This document shows positions 1 to 9,113 of a DNA stretch of 64,000 nucleotides, in pieces. The DNA is taken from NCBI GenBank assembly GCA_027315365.1, contig DAHUYF010000193.1:33819-97818 (forward strand), written 5' to 3'. A program made the position numbers and the translations under genes. Source of the DNA: Rhodospirillales bacterium. Lineage in GTDB: Bacteria > Pseudomonadota > Alphaproteobacteria > ATCC43930 > CGMCC-115725. Positions within the stretch are counted from its first letter, which is position 1. Each line of letters begins with the position of its first letter. The notes under the pieces are model-generated. The model was not told the origin of the DNA. It did not search any database and saw only the letters and a program-made list of their open reading frames with translations.

Positions 1-1835
1 TCGCCGAAGGCCTCGCCGAGGCCGATCTGGTACGCGAGAAGAGCTATCACTGCGCCGAGGTCTGCCAGAACCAGATGGAGATGCACGCGGCGGTCGCCGA
101 GTACGACCCGGTGCGCGAGCGCATGACCGTCCATGCCAGCACCCAGGTGCCCTACTACGTGCACCTCATGCTGTCGCAGACCCTCGACATGGAGATGTCC
201 CGGATCCGGGTGGTGAAGCCGCATGTCGGCGGCGGTTTCGGCAGCCGCACCGAGACGCTCAACGTCGAGCTGATCGCCGCGTTGTTGGCGCGCAAGGCGG
301 GCGGCGGCCGGGTGCGCCTGGTGGTCAACCGCGAGGAGACCTTCATCACCCATCGCGGCCGGCCCGAAACCGAGATCCGCCTCAAGATCGGGCTGCGCAA
401 GGACGGGCGCATCACCGCGGTCGAGTGCGAATGCCATCAGCGCGGCGGTGCGCATAGCGGCTACGGCATCGTCACCATCCTCTATGCCGGCTCGATGCTC
501 TATGCCATCTATGATCTGAAGCGCGTCAAGTATATCGGCAAGCGCGTGCTCACCAACACGCCGCCCTGCGGCGCCTTCCGCGGCCACGGCACGGTCGACG
601 TCCGCTTCGCCTTCGAGGCGCTGCTCGACGAGATGGCGCAGTCGCTCGGCCTCGATCCCTTCGCCGTGCGTCGCGCCAATGCCCTGACGGCGCCGACCTT
701 CACCGACAACGACCTCATGGTGAACAGCTACGGCCTGCCGCAATGCCTCGACTGGGTCGAGCGCGAGAGCGGCTGGCAGGCGCGCAAGGGCCGCCTGCCC
801 AAGGGCAAGGGGCTGGGCATGGCCTGCTCGCATTACATCAGCGGCGCCTCCAAGCCGGTCAACTGGACCGGCGAGCCGCATGCGACGGTGAAGCTCAAGC
901 TCGATTTCGACGGCTCGATCGTGGTGCTCACCGGCGCGGCCGAGATCGGCCAGGGCTCCTCCACCATCCTGGTGCAGAGCGTCGGCGAGGTTCTGGGGCT
1001 CGACCTCACGCGCATCCGCATCGTCACCGGCGACAGCGAGGTGGTGCCGAAGGACAACGGCTCCTATTCCTCGCGCGTCACCTTCATGGTCGGCAACGCC
1101 GCGATCGACGCGGCGCAGAACCTGAAGACGCTGCTGGTCGCGGCGGCGGCGCGCAAGCTCGACTGCCGGCCCGAGGACATCGAATGCCTGGGCGAGATAT
1201 ACCGCGCCGGCGCGCAAGACAGGGGCGTGAGCTTCGAGGCGGTGGTGACCGAGGCGCTCAAGGACACCGGCACGATCACCGTCACCGGCAATTTCTCCAC
1301 CATCCCGGCCTCGCATGGCGGCAAGAAATATCGCGGCGCCGCGATCGGCGGCACCATGGGCTACAGCTATTCCGCCCAGGTGGTCGAAGTCAGCGTCGAC
1401 GAGGAGACCGGCGTCGTCACCGTTGACCAGGTCTGGGTCGCGCATGATTGCGGCAAGGCGCTCAACCGCCTCACCGTCGAGGGCCAAGTGCAGGGCTCGG
1501 TGTGGATGGGCATGGGCCAGGCGATGAGCGAGGAGACGGGGTATCACGGCGGGCTGCTGCTGACCGGCAACATGCTCGACTACCGCGTGCCGACGATCCA
1601 GGATTCGCCGCCGATCGCCGTCGGCATCGTCGAAAGCAACGACCCCTACGGGCCCTTCGGCGCCAAGGAGGCGGGCGAAGGCTCGCTCGCCGCCTTCCTG
1701 CCGGCGCTGACCAACGCCATCGCCGAGGCGACGGGATTGCGCTTCACCGATCTGCCGGTGACCCCCGACCGGGTCTTCGCCGCGCTCGAAAAGCGCCAGC
1801 GCGACAAGAGCGCCGCGCCGGGAAAGGCCGCCTGA
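1..1835 (+). CDS. hcrA: 4-hydroxybenzoyl-CoA reductase alpha (molybdopterin) subunit, 5' partial
   Basis: The gene runs in from the left edge (reading frame starts at base 3, no start codon in view); about 610 residues are visible. It is the large molybdenum-cofactor subunit of the xanthine dehydrogenase family. Seen: the glycine-rich motif HVGGGFGSR at about 227-252, the motif GAFRGHG at about 568-588, and near the C terminus [12 protein letters not shown], whose Glu is the conserved catalytic base of this family. The family reductively removes the phenolic hydroxyl of 4-hydroxybenzoyl-CoA to give benzoyl-CoA. The assignment to this member rests mainly on the next gene, whose FAD subunit has the 4Fe-4S insertion peculiar to 4-hydroxybenzoyl-CoA reductase. 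The small 2Fe-2S subunit is not in view and may lie further upstream. The stop overlaps the next start by one base (TGATG). Confidence 0.85.
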   Translation, partial: AEGLAEADLVREKSYHCAEVCQNQMEMHAAVAEYDPVRERMTVHASTQVPYYVHLMLSQTLDMEMSRIRVVKPHVGGGFGSRTETLNVELIAALLARKAGGGRVRLVVNREETFITHRGRPETEIRLKIGLRKDGRITAVECECHQRGGAHSGYGIVTILYAGSMLYAIYDLKRVKYIGKRVLTNTPPCGAFRGHGTVDVRFAFEALLDEMAQSLGLDPFAVRRANALTAPTFTDNDLMVNSYGLPQCLDWVERESGWQARKGRLPKGKGLGMACSHYISGASKPVNWTGEPHATVKLKLDFDGSIVVLTGAAEIGQGSSTILVQSVGEVLGLDLTRIRIVTGDSEVVPKDNGSYSSRVTFMVGNAAIDAAQNLKTLLVAAAARKLDCRPEDIECLGEIYRAGAQDRGVSFEAVVTEALKDTGTITVTGNFSTIPASHGGKKYRGAAIGGTMGYSYSAQVVEVSVDEETGVVTVDQVWVAHDCGKALNRLTVEGQVQGSVWMGMGQAMSEETGYHGGLLLTGNMLDYRVPTIQDSPPIAVGIVESNDPYGPFGAKEAGEGSLAAFLPALTNAIAEATGLRFTDLPVTPDRVFAALEKRQRDKSAAPGKAA

Positions 1836-2842
1836 TGGAAGCCCTGCCGGAGTTCGAGCTGCTGCGGCCCCGCACGCTCGCCGAGGCGGTGGATGCGCGC
1901 GCCGCCGACCCCGCCGCCCGCCTCCTCGGCGGCGGCACCGATCTCGTCGTCAACATCCGCCGCGGCATCGAGGCGCCGGGCCGGCTCATCGACCTCACCG
2001 GCGTGGCCGAGCTCATGACGATCAAGGCCGATGCCCAGGCGCTGGAGCTGGGCGCCTCGGTGAGCCTCGCCGATCTGGCGGCGAACGAGGCGGTGCGCGC
2101 GCATTACCCGGCGCTGGCCGAGGCGGCGGCGTCGATCGCCGGGCCCACCCATCGCGAGATGGGCACGGTCGGCGGCAATCTCTGCCTCGATACGCGCTGC
2201 ATCTACTACAACCAGAGCGATTGGTGGCGCGCCGCCAACCATAACTGCCTCAAGACCACCGGCCAGATGTGCCATGTGGCGCCCAAGAGCCGCGGCGTCT
2301 GCTTCGCCACCTTCAGCGGCGACCTCGCGCCGGCGCTGCTGGTGCTCGGCGCCGAGATCGAGCTGGTCGGGCCCGCCGGAGCGCGGCTGCTGCCGCTGGG
2401 CGAGCTCTATATCGGCCATGCGCGCCATGACGGCAGCGGCGGGGACGGCAAGCGTTATCTGTCGCTGCGCCCCGGCGAGATCGTGACCCGGGTGCGGGTG
2501 CGCGCCGCGCCGGGGCTGCGCTCGGCCTATGACAAGATCCGCATTCGCCGCTCGATCGAATATCCCGTGGCGGGGGTCGCGGCGGCGCTCAAGCGCGAGG
2601 GCGGCGTTCTCGCCGATCTCCGCCTGGCGTTCACCGGCACCAATCCGCGTCCGGTGCTGCTCGCCGGCACGGAGAAGCTCTGCGGCGGCGCGCTCGACGA
2701 TCGCGTCTTCGCCGGGCTCGACGCGCTGGTGCGCGACCAGGTGATGGCGATGAAGACGACCTTCACGCCGGGACATTACCGTCGGCGGGTCGCCGGCGTG
2801 CTGGCGAAGCGGCTGGTGACGCGGCTGTTCGCAGCCGGCTAG
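1835..2842 (+). CDS. hcrB: 4-hydroxybenzoyl-CoA reductase beta (FAD, 4Fe-4S) subunit
   Basis: This is a 335-residue FAD subunit of the xanthine dehydrogenase family. Seen: FAD-binding motifs LGGGTDL at 31-37 and TVGGNL at 111-116. An insertion follows with Cys117, 122, 138, 146 and 156. The spacing of Cys122/138/146/156 closely matches the extra 4Fe-4S cluster loop known from the Thauera enzyme, which ordinary xanthine dehydrogenase FAD subunits lack. The cluster is thought to let the enzyme run as a reductase fed by low-potential ferredoxin. The start overlaps the alpha-subunit stop by one base, so the two are translationally coupled. The 3' end overlaps the convergent small gene by 4 bp. 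Confidence 0.87.
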   Translation: MEALPEFELLRPRTLAEAVDARAADPAARLLGGGTDLVVNIRRGIEAPGRLIDLTGVAELMTIKADAQALELGASVSLADLAANEAVRAHYPALAEAAASIAGPTHREMGTVGGNLCLDTRCIYYNQSDWWRAANHNCLKTTGQMCHVAPKSRGVCFATFSGDLAPALLVLGAEIELVGPAGARLLPLGELYIGHARHDGSGGDGKRYLSLRPGEIVTRVRVRAAPGLRSAYDKIRIRRSIEYPVAGVAAALKREGGVLADLRLAFTGTNPRPVLLAGTEKLCGGALDDRVFAGLDALVRDQVMAMKTTFTPGHYRRRVAGVLAKRLVTRLFAAG

Positions 2843-3147
2843 AACATCGTGTCGCGCGGCTGATAGGCCTTGCGGTATCCCTTCTGCGCCATGCAGGCCT
2901 CGACCATCGGCGAGCTTTCCGCACGGGCGATGGTCACCGCGTCCGCCGCAGCGCCCGGCGGCGCCGGGGCGCCCGGCGCCTCGCAGTCGCGCAGGGCTTG
3001 CGCCGCGTTCTGGTCATCCTTGGTCCCCACCATCGGCTCCCAGCCATAGCGGCCGTGATCAACGCCGGCCATCCAGACCGAGGCCGCATCGCACGCCATC
3101 ACCGGAAGGGCCAACAGGACGATCAGCAATCGAGAGAGGCGGAGCAT
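2839..3147 (-). CDS. small putative lipoprotein
   Basis: A 102-residue protein of unknown function. The N terminus is hydrophobic and followed by a Cys (LLIVLLALPVMAC), which reads as a short signal peptide with a loose lipobox. Two further Cys in the mature part (in RDCEAP and VEACMA) could form a disulfide. The rest is Ala/Pro-rich and ends near QPRDTMF. The ATG at 3147 puts the signal sequence at the N terminus; no good Shine-Dalgarno is visible. It overlaps the hcrB stop tail to tail. Confidence 0.5.
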   Translation of the reverse strand: MLRLSRLLIVLLALPVMACDAASVWMAGVDHGRYGWEPMVGTKDDQNAAQALRDCEAPGAPAPPGAAADAVTIARAESSPMVEACMAQKGYRKAYQPRDTMF

Positions 3148-3297
3148 GCAGGAGGAGGCCGCTTTTTCGGTGCGGCCGACGATAGCGCCTGCCGCCGCCG
3201 CCTGCAAAGCGGCGGTCGCCCGCGCCCGCCGCGGCGAGGTTCGCCATCGTCCCGGACGATCAATGCCCGCATGCTTCCCTCCCTCGCCGCAGCCGCG

Positions 3298-3978
3298 TCA
3301 GGCCGCATCGGCGAGCGTCTCGAGCCCGCCGCGATTCTTCAGCAGTACCTCGCTGCTCGCCTGCATCCTGATGACGCCCTGGCTCTTGAGCTGGCCGAAG
3401 ATGCGGCTCACCGTCTCGGTGGTGAGACCCAGATGGTCGGCGATGTCGTTGCGCGTCATCGGCAGCGACAGGCGGTCGCCGGTGCCGGAGCGATCCGCCA
3501 TCGCCAGCAGGAAGGAAGCGAGCCGCTCGACCGCGTTCTTGCGCCCGAGCAGCAGCATCTGCGACTGCGCCGCGAAGAGATCGCCGCAGATTCGGTCGAG
3601 GAGGCACCTGGCGAGGCGCGGCCGCTGCTGCGCCAATCGGTCGACCGCCGGCCGGGAATAGCGCATCAGCGTGGCATCGCTTACCGCCTCCGCGGTGAAG
3701 CGATAGGCGTCATCGAGCTCGAGGCCGATGAAATCTCCGGGCAGCAGGAACTCGCCGATATGGCGCCGGCCGTCGGCGAGCAGCCGGCAGCCGCGCAGCG
3801 CGCCGGTCAGAACCTTGAAGCAATGCCGTGCCGCGTCGCCTTCCCGGAAGAGCGCCTGGTCGCGGCGCAAGGCGACGACGGCGCCGATGCGATCAAGGGC
3901 GGCCAACTCGCCACCGTCGATCATGGTAGGCGGCATGGGAAATGAAGTGGCGGGGCTGTGCAGGACGGTGGCAAGCAT
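3298..3978 (-). CDS. Crp/Fnr family transcriptional regulator (FixK-like)
   Basis: A 226-residue regulator. Residues about 25-130 form a cyclic-nucleotide-binding-like beta-roll (ALFREGD, GEFLLPGDFIG). A C-terminal winged helix-turn-helix follows, with the segment NDIADHLGLTTETVSRIF. The E-x-x-S-R pattern in the recognition helix is that of FNR/FixK proteins reading TTGAT half-sites. The N-terminal cysteine cluster that binds 4Fe-4S in FNR is absent, so direct oxygen sensing in the FNR manner is unlikely. A near-consensus FNR box lies upstream of the cyd operon in this window (23112-23125), a plausible target. The gene diverges from transketolase across about 217 bp. Confidence 0.85.
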   Translation of the reverse strand: MLATVLHSPATSFPMPPTMIDGGELAALDRIGAVVALRRDQALFREGDAARHCFKVLTGALRGCRLLADGRRHIGEFLLPGDFIGLELDDAYRFTAEAVSDATLMRYSRPAVDRLAQQRPRLARCLLDRICGDLFAAQSQMLLLGRKNAVERLASFLLAMADRSGTGDRLSLPMTRNDIADHLGLTTETVSRIFGQLKSQGVIRMQASSEVLLKNRGGLETLADAA

Positions 3979-4195
3979 CGGTCGGCCCTTTCGGTGTGTG
4001 TTGCCGACGCATGATGTTGCGAGGCGGTTGCAACGGAAATCAGGAGTAGTCCTAAGGGATTCTACCTATGCGGCATTGCCGCTCGCGCTTCGCCGCGGGA
4101 ACGATCCCGAACGCCGGCAACCGCGGCGCGCGCCCGTCGCAACCTCGGTCGCTCCGCCGCGTTTGCTTCGAGAACCCGGTTGCGGGAGAAGGACG

Positions 4196-6178
4196 ATGGC
4201 GACGCTGGACCAGATCATCCATGCCAAGGCAATCGAGCTCGGCAAGCTGGCGCTCAGCGCGACCACGGCGGCGGGAAGCGGCCATCCCACCACGGCGCTG
4301 TCGCTGGCGCATCTCACGGCAGTGCTGATGTATCGGGTGATGCGCTGGGACCCGAAGCGGCCGCGCGCGCCGGGTGCGGACCGGCTGGTGCTGTCGGAGG
4401 GCCATGCGGTGCCGATCGTCTATGCCGCCTGCGCCGATCTCGGCGTCACCTTCCATCCGCAGGGCGAGACGAGGGCGATGACGGGGGAAGACCTGCTGCG
4501 ACTGCGCGCCATCGACAGCCCGATCGACGGTCATCCCAACCCGGCGCTGGGCTTTCCGTTCTTCGACGCGGCCACGGGTTCGCTCGGCCAGGGCCTGTCG
4601 GTGGCGGCGGGGCTCGGCGCCGCGGCGCGGCTCGACGGCATCGACAAGACGATCTACTGCCTGATCGGCGACGGCGAGGCGCGCGAGGGCCAGATCTGGG
4701 AGGCGATGGATTTCATCGTCGACCAGAAGCTCGTCAATGTCTTCGCGATCTTCAACTGCAACGAACTCGGACAGAGCGACTACGTCTCGCCGGAGCAGAG
4801 CTGGCAGCGACTCAAGGACAAGGCGGAGGCGTTCGGCTGGACGGCGCTGGCCATCGACGGCCATGATCCCAAGTCGATCGAAGCGGCACTGCGGCGGCGA
4901 AGCGAGTTCGCTGAAGCCGGCAAGCCGCTCTGCCTGCTCGCGCGCACCGTGAAGGGCTGGGGCGTGCCAAGCCTCGCGGGGCCCGGCCATCACGGCACGC
5001 CGGTCAAGCCGCAGGATCTCGACGCAGCGCTGGCGGCGCTCGATGCGCGCGCCGCCGAACTCGGCGCCGCCGGGATCGACCGCGCGGCGAGCGCGGCGGC
5101 GCTCGCCATCCCGGCGCCCCCCGCAGTACCGCCGGCGGCATCGCCCAACCGGGCACCAGCGGATTTCGCCGCCGCGCTCGCCGCCGAACCCAAGCTCGCC
5201 CAAATGGTGGCGACGGAGCGGCGGCTATCGCCGCGGCGCGCCTATGGGCTGGCGCTGAAGGCGCTGGGCGCCGCCGATCCGCGGGTCGTGGCGCTCGACG
5301 GCGACGTCAAGAATTCGACCTATGCGCTGGATTTCGCCACGGCCTATCCGGCTCGCTATTTCGAGGGACGCATCGCCGAGCAGAACATGGTCTCCGCAGC
5401 GGCGGGGTTGGCGGCGGCAGGCAAGATCCCCTTCGTCAGCAGCTTCGGCCGCTTCCTCGAGCGCGGCTTCGACCAGATCGAGATGGCGCTGATCGGCGGG
5501 CTCGGGATCAAGCTGGTGGGCACGCATGTCGGCGTCACGCTCGCATCGGACGGACCCAGCCAGATGGCGGTCGCCGACATCGCCTTCATGCGCGCGCTGG
5601 CGCACGCCCGCGACTATCGCGGCCGGCCGGCAATGACGGTGCTGACGCCAAGCGACGGGGTCAGCGCCTATGCGCTCGCGGTGGCGATGGCGGCCTTGCC
5701 CGGCGCGTGCTATCTGCGGGCGGTGCGCGCCGACCTGCCGATCCTCTATCCCGAGAGCGAGGGCTTTCCGCTGAGCGGGTTCAAGGTGCTGCGCGAGCCC
5801 GGGCCGGGACGCCGGAAGGTGCTGCTCGCCGCCACCGGCTACATGGTGCATCGCTGCCTCGAGGCGGCGCAGGTGCTCGCTCAGGGCGGCATCGCCGCCG
5901 GCGTGATCGACGCCTATTGCCTGCCGCTCGATCGCCAGGCGCTGCTGGAGCGGGCGCGGCGCGCGGCGGCGCCGATCCTGGCGGTGGAGGACAATTACAT
6001 CGGCGGTCTCGCCAGCGAGCTGGCCGAGGCGGCGGCGGCGGAGATGAACGCGCCGCGCGTGGCCTCGCTGGTCGTCGGCAACTTCCCCAAGAGCGGCCGC
6101 AGCGCCGAGGACGTGCTGGCCTATGTGCATCTCTCGACCGCGGACATCGTCGATGCCGCGCGCACCCTTGCCGGCTGA
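4196..6178 (+). CDS. tkt: transketolase
   Basis: A 660-residue thiamine-diphosphate enzyme that moves two-carbon units between sugar phosphates in the pentose phosphate and Calvin/C1 assimilation pathways. Seen: an N-terminal segment with the SGHP substrate motif, the TPP-binding block GDGEAREGQIWE followed by the conserved Asn in FNCNELGQSD, the central pyrimidine-domain Glu in GRIAEQNM, and a C-terminal transketolase domain. The ATG at 4196 follows GGAGAAGGAC, a good Shine-Dalgarno. It is followed after 6 bp by gluconokinase and faces the long pentose phosphate operon on the other strand. Confidence 0.93.
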   Translation: MATLDQIIHAKAIELGKLALSATTAAGSGHPTTALSLAHLTAVLMYRVMRWDPKRPRAPGADRLVLSEGHAVPIVYAACADLGVTFHPQGETRAMTGEDLLRLRAIDSPIDGHPNPALGFPFFDAATGSLGQGLSVAAGLGAAARLDGIDKTIYCLIGDGEAREGQIWEAMDFIVDQKLVNVFAIFNCNELGQSDYVSPEQSWQRLKDKAEAFGWTALAIDGHDPKSIEAALRRRSEFAEAGKPLCLLARTVKGWGVPSLAGPGHHGTPVKPQDLDAALAALDARAAELGAAGIDRAASAAALAIPAPPAVPPAASPNRAPADFAAALAAEPKLAQMVATERRLSPRRAYGLALKALGAADPRVVALDGDVKNSTYALDFATAYPARYFEGRIAEQNMVSAAAGLAAAGKIPFVSSFGRFLERGFDQIEMALIGGLGIKLVGTHVGVTLASDGPSQMAVADIAFMRALAHARDYRGRPAMTVLTPSDGVSAYALAVAMAALPGACYLRAVRADLPILYPESEGFPLSGFKVLREPGPGRRKVLLAATGYMVHRCLEAAQVLAQGGIAAGVIDAYCLPLDRQALLERARRAAAPILAVEDNYIGGLASELAEAAAAEMNAPRVASLVVGNFPKSGRSAEDVLAYVHLSTADIVDAARTLAG

Positions 6179-6184
6179 CCCGGC

Positions 6185-6757
6185 ATGAGCGCCGCCGCGA
6201 CGGGCGCACTGCCGGCACCGCTGGTGCTGGTGGTGATGGGCGTGTCGGGCTCGGGCAAGACCACGGTGGCATCGATGCTGGCCGGGCGGCTCGGCTGGGT
6301 GTTCGCCGAGGGCGATGATTTCCACCCGCCGGCGAACATCGCCAAGATGCATGGCGGCACGCCGCTCGACGACGACGATCGGCTGCCCTGGCTTCGAGCC
6401 ATCGCCGAGCAGATCGACCGCTGGCGCGCGGCGCGGGAAAACGGAATCATCACCTGCTCGGCGCTCAAACGGCGCTATCGCGCGGTCATCATCGGCGCTC
6501 GCCCGGAGGTGCGGCTCGTCTATCTCAAGGGCGATCCCGAGATCGTCCACCGGCGCATGGTGGCGCGGCACGGCCATTTCATGCCGGCGAACCTGCTGCG
6601 CTCGCAATTCGACGCGCTGGAGGAGCCGACGCAGGACGAGCGACCGATCGTGGTGCAGGTCGATCTGCCGCCGGCGCAGCTGGTCGATCGGATCCTGGCA
6701 GCGCTCACGATACCACCTTCAGCCAGTAATCCACCCCCTCCCAGAGCGCCTCGCTGA
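6185..6757 (+). CDS. gntK: gluconokinase
   Basis: A 190-residue kinase of the GntK family, which makes 6-phosphogluconate from gluconate and ATP and so feeds the Gnd step encoded nearby. Seen: P-loop GVSGSGKTT at about 19-27, the EGDDFHPPANIAKM substrate segment, and the family signature CSALKRRYR. Homologues end about where LVDRILAAL occurs. Here the frame continues for about 15 low-complexity Pro/Ala residues that run antisense into the end of the glucoamylase gene (53-bp overlap, 6705-6757), suggesting loss of an earlier stop. It probably shares a transcript with tkt. Confidence 0.92.
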   Translation: MSAAATGALPAPLVLVVMGVSGSGKTTVASMLAGRLGWVFAEGDDFHPPANIAKMHGGTPLDDDDRLPWLRAIAEQIDRWRAARENGIITCSALKRRYRAVIIGARPEVRLVYLKGDPEIVHRRMVARHGHFMPANLLRSQFDALEEPTQDERPIVVQVDLPPAQLVDRILAALTIPPSASNPPPPRAPR

Positions 6758-9113
6758 GCCAGTAGAGGGTGAAGACGACGGCGTCGCCGGGCGTAAGATC
6801 GGCAGTATCGAGATCGGCAACATGCGTGCCGAAGCCCGAGTCCCGCGTCGGCGTGTCGATGACGCTGCGCCAGCCGTCGCGACTCCAGTGGGCCACCGCC
6901 GGCACCCGCAGCTCGAGCCGCAAGCGCTTGCCGGCGGGCAGCCTGCGGGATTTGCAGTTCGGCCGCCAGAGGGCGAAAGGCGAGCGCGTCCCCTCCTGCT
7001 GATAGCGCCGGCGCGGCTGCGGCGGCATGTCGAAGACGCGCCCGTCGCGCAGCGAGCGCAGCAGCTTGATGTGCTCGGCATGCGCCCAGACCAGCGGCAT
7101 GGCCGAGCCCGACGGCCGCCCGCGAAACAGCTCGCGCTCGGGAATGTCCTCGGCCTCCCAGACCTGCTCGGGCAGCAGATGGCCGTCGCTGGCGAAGCCC
7201 TCGAGCGCGCGCAGCAGCGCCTCGGCGCCGGCGCGGTTGCCGGCGGCAAGCTCGTAATGCGCGCGCTCGCCGGTGAGCAGCGGCCAGGCCCGACCGACGC
7301 CGGTGCCGTCGAACGGCGCGCCGTCCTCGTGCTCGCCATAGCCGTCACCATTGTAGCGCCGCCAGCACGGGCCGGCCGGCAGCTCGACCTTGAGCAGCGC
7401 GTCGATCACGCGCAGCGTGTTGCGGATACGCGGATCGTCGGGCGCGCGCAGCCCGAAGCGCACCAGCGCCAGCGCGTCCGGGCTCACCACCGCGCCGGCG
7501 GGCACGCGGCTCTGGCCGGGCGGCCGGTTCTTGATCGGCACGAAGCCCTCGGCGGGCGAGGCGCCGTCGGCCGCCTCCGGCGGCGCGATCCGCACGTAAT
7601 ATCCGTCGACGTCGAGCGAGCGCGCGAGCGGCGTGCCGACGACGTAGAGCCAGGATTCGATGCGATCGTTCCAGAGATCGGCGGTCTCGCGCAGATAGGC
7701 CGCGCCATCGTCGCCGAGGTGATCGGCGAGGTCGGCGGCGGCGAGCAGCGCCGAGATTTCGACCGCCAGCGTGAAGGGCGCGAAGCCGCCATCCTCTTCC
7801 CAGCGGTCCTGGCCGGTCACCGGCCCGTTCTGCACCACATAGGCGGCGGCGCGGCGCACCATCGGCCAGAAGCGGCGCAGCTCGCGCTCGCCCAGCCCGG
7901 CCTCGCGCCACAGCAGGTCGACCAGCAGGATGGGGAACGCGCATTCATCCATCTGCACGCCGGTCCAATAGGCGGTGCCGTCGAGCCAGCAATTCTGCGG
8001 CCAGTGGCCGTCGGCCTCCTGCGTCGCCTCGAGCCAGCGCAGCACGCGGCGGGCGTCGGCGACGGCGCCGCAGGCGACCAGCGCGCCGGCGGATTCGGCG
8101 AGATCGCGCGGCCAGACGAGATGATATCCCCCGAGATCCTCGTCGCCCTTGCTGAAGCCCCACGGGATCGACAGGCTGGCGATCATGCCGCCCGGGAACG
8201 AGCTCGCCTCGTGGCTGCGCAGCACCGCGGCGCCGATGCGGTAGGTGTTGTGCCCGTCGGCGGCGTCGGCGGGATCCAGCGGCAGCAGCCCGCTGTGCCA
8301 GGCATGCCAGCCCGCGACATACTCGGCCACCGCCGAGTCGAAGCCGTCATTGAGGCTGCGCACGGCGCGATGCGCCGCCTCCGCCCAGCGGCGCCCGAAG
8401 GCCAGCGCCAGCACGAACTCGCCGCCGCAGGCGGCGAGATCGATCTCGGCGGTGAGCGCGACGTTGCCGTCGCGCGCCTCGTCGTAACTCCAGGCAAGCG
8501 CGAAATGCCGCGCCAGATCCTGCCAGCCGTCGGAAGTGCCGACGAAGCCCACCGAGCGCGCCCGGTAGGGCGCCGAGCAGGCCAGCGCCAAGGCGTGGCC
8601 GCGGCCGCGGGCGAAGAGCATCGGCCGGCCCTTGAACTCGTCGAGCCAGGCGGTGTTGTGGGCGCCGCGATTGACCAGATGCGGCGACAGCAGCGCATAG
8701 AGCCGGTAATCCTCCAGCCGACCCTCGAGCGGCGCGAAGACGACGCGCTGCAGCAGCACCTCGCGCCGGGGATCGCCGAGCACGGTCTTGTCGATGCGGA
8801 AGCGGCCGTCGGCGGCGGTGTTGGCGAGCGCGAAGGCCGGCACGCCGCCGGCAAGCTGGCGCACCGCGCTGCGCGTGTCGCGTTTTTCCTCGGCGAAGTA
8901 GTCGCGGCCGTTGGTGACGATGAGACCGAAATCGCGGGTGCAGGCGTAGTCGACGCGGGGATAGTAGATCTCGTTGAGAATGCCGTGGCTGAGCGTGAAC
9001 CACAGGTTGCTCCGCGTCGCCGGAGCGGTGCCGACGCCGCTCTTGGCGCTCGACGTCCAGCGCGCCGGAATGCCCGGCCAGCCCGGCGCCGGCCGATTGA
9101 AGCGCCCGGCCAT
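6705..9113 (-). CDS. glycoside hydrolase family 15 glucoamylase
   Basis: An 802-residue protein of the bacterial GH15 type (glucan 1,4-alpha-glucosidase), releasing beta-glucose from the non-reducing ends of alpha-glucans. Seen: an N-terminal beta-sandwich domain (residues about 1-270), the (alpha/alpha)6 barrel with the motif HLVWPRDLAESAGAL, and the acidic segment RWEEDGGFAPF carrying a likely catalytic Glu. No signal peptide is evident, so it probably acts on internal glycogen or maltodextrin. It is the last gene of the pentose phosphate operon; its start overlaps the preceding HAD phosphatase stop by one base. This suggests a polymer-to-glucose-to-PPP route. Confidence 0.9.
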   Translation of the reverse strand: MAGRFNRPAPGWPGIPARWTSSAKSGVGTAPATRSNLWFTLSHGILNEIYYPRVDYACTRDFGLIVTNGRDYFAEEKRDTRSAVRQLAGGVPAFALANTAADGRFRIDKTVLGDPRREVLLQRVVFAPLEGRLEDYRLYALLSPHLVNRGAHNTAWLDEFKGRPMLFARGRGHALALACSAPYRARSVGFVGTSDGWQDLARHFALAWSYDEARDGNVALTAEIDLAACGGEFVLALAFGRRWAEAAHRAVRSLNDGFDSAVAEYVAGWHAWHSGLLPLDPADAADGHNTYRIGAAVLRSHEASSFPGGMIASLSIPWGFSKGDEDLGGYHLVWPRDLAESAGALVACGAVADARRVLRWLEATQEADGHWPQNCWLDGTAYWTGVQMDECAFPILLVDLLWREAGLGERELRRFWPMVRRAAAYVVQNGPVTGQDRWEEDGGFAPFTLAVEISALLAAADLADHLGDDGAAYLRETADLWNDRIESWLYVVGTPLARSLDVDGYYVRIAPPEAADGASPAEGFVPIKNRPPGQSRVPAGAVVSPDALALVRFGLRAPDDPRIRNTLRVIDALLKVELPAGPCWRRYNGDGYGEHEDGAPFDGTGVGRAWPLLTGERAHYELAAGNRAGAEALLRALEGFASDGHLLPEQVWEAEDIPERELFRGRPSGSAMPLVWAHAEHIKLLRSLRDGRVFDMPPQPRRRYQQEGTRSPFALWRPNCKSRRLPAGKRLRLELRVPAVAHWSRDGWRSVIDTPTRDSGFGTHVADLDTADLTPGDAVVFTLYWLSEALWEGVDYWLKVVS

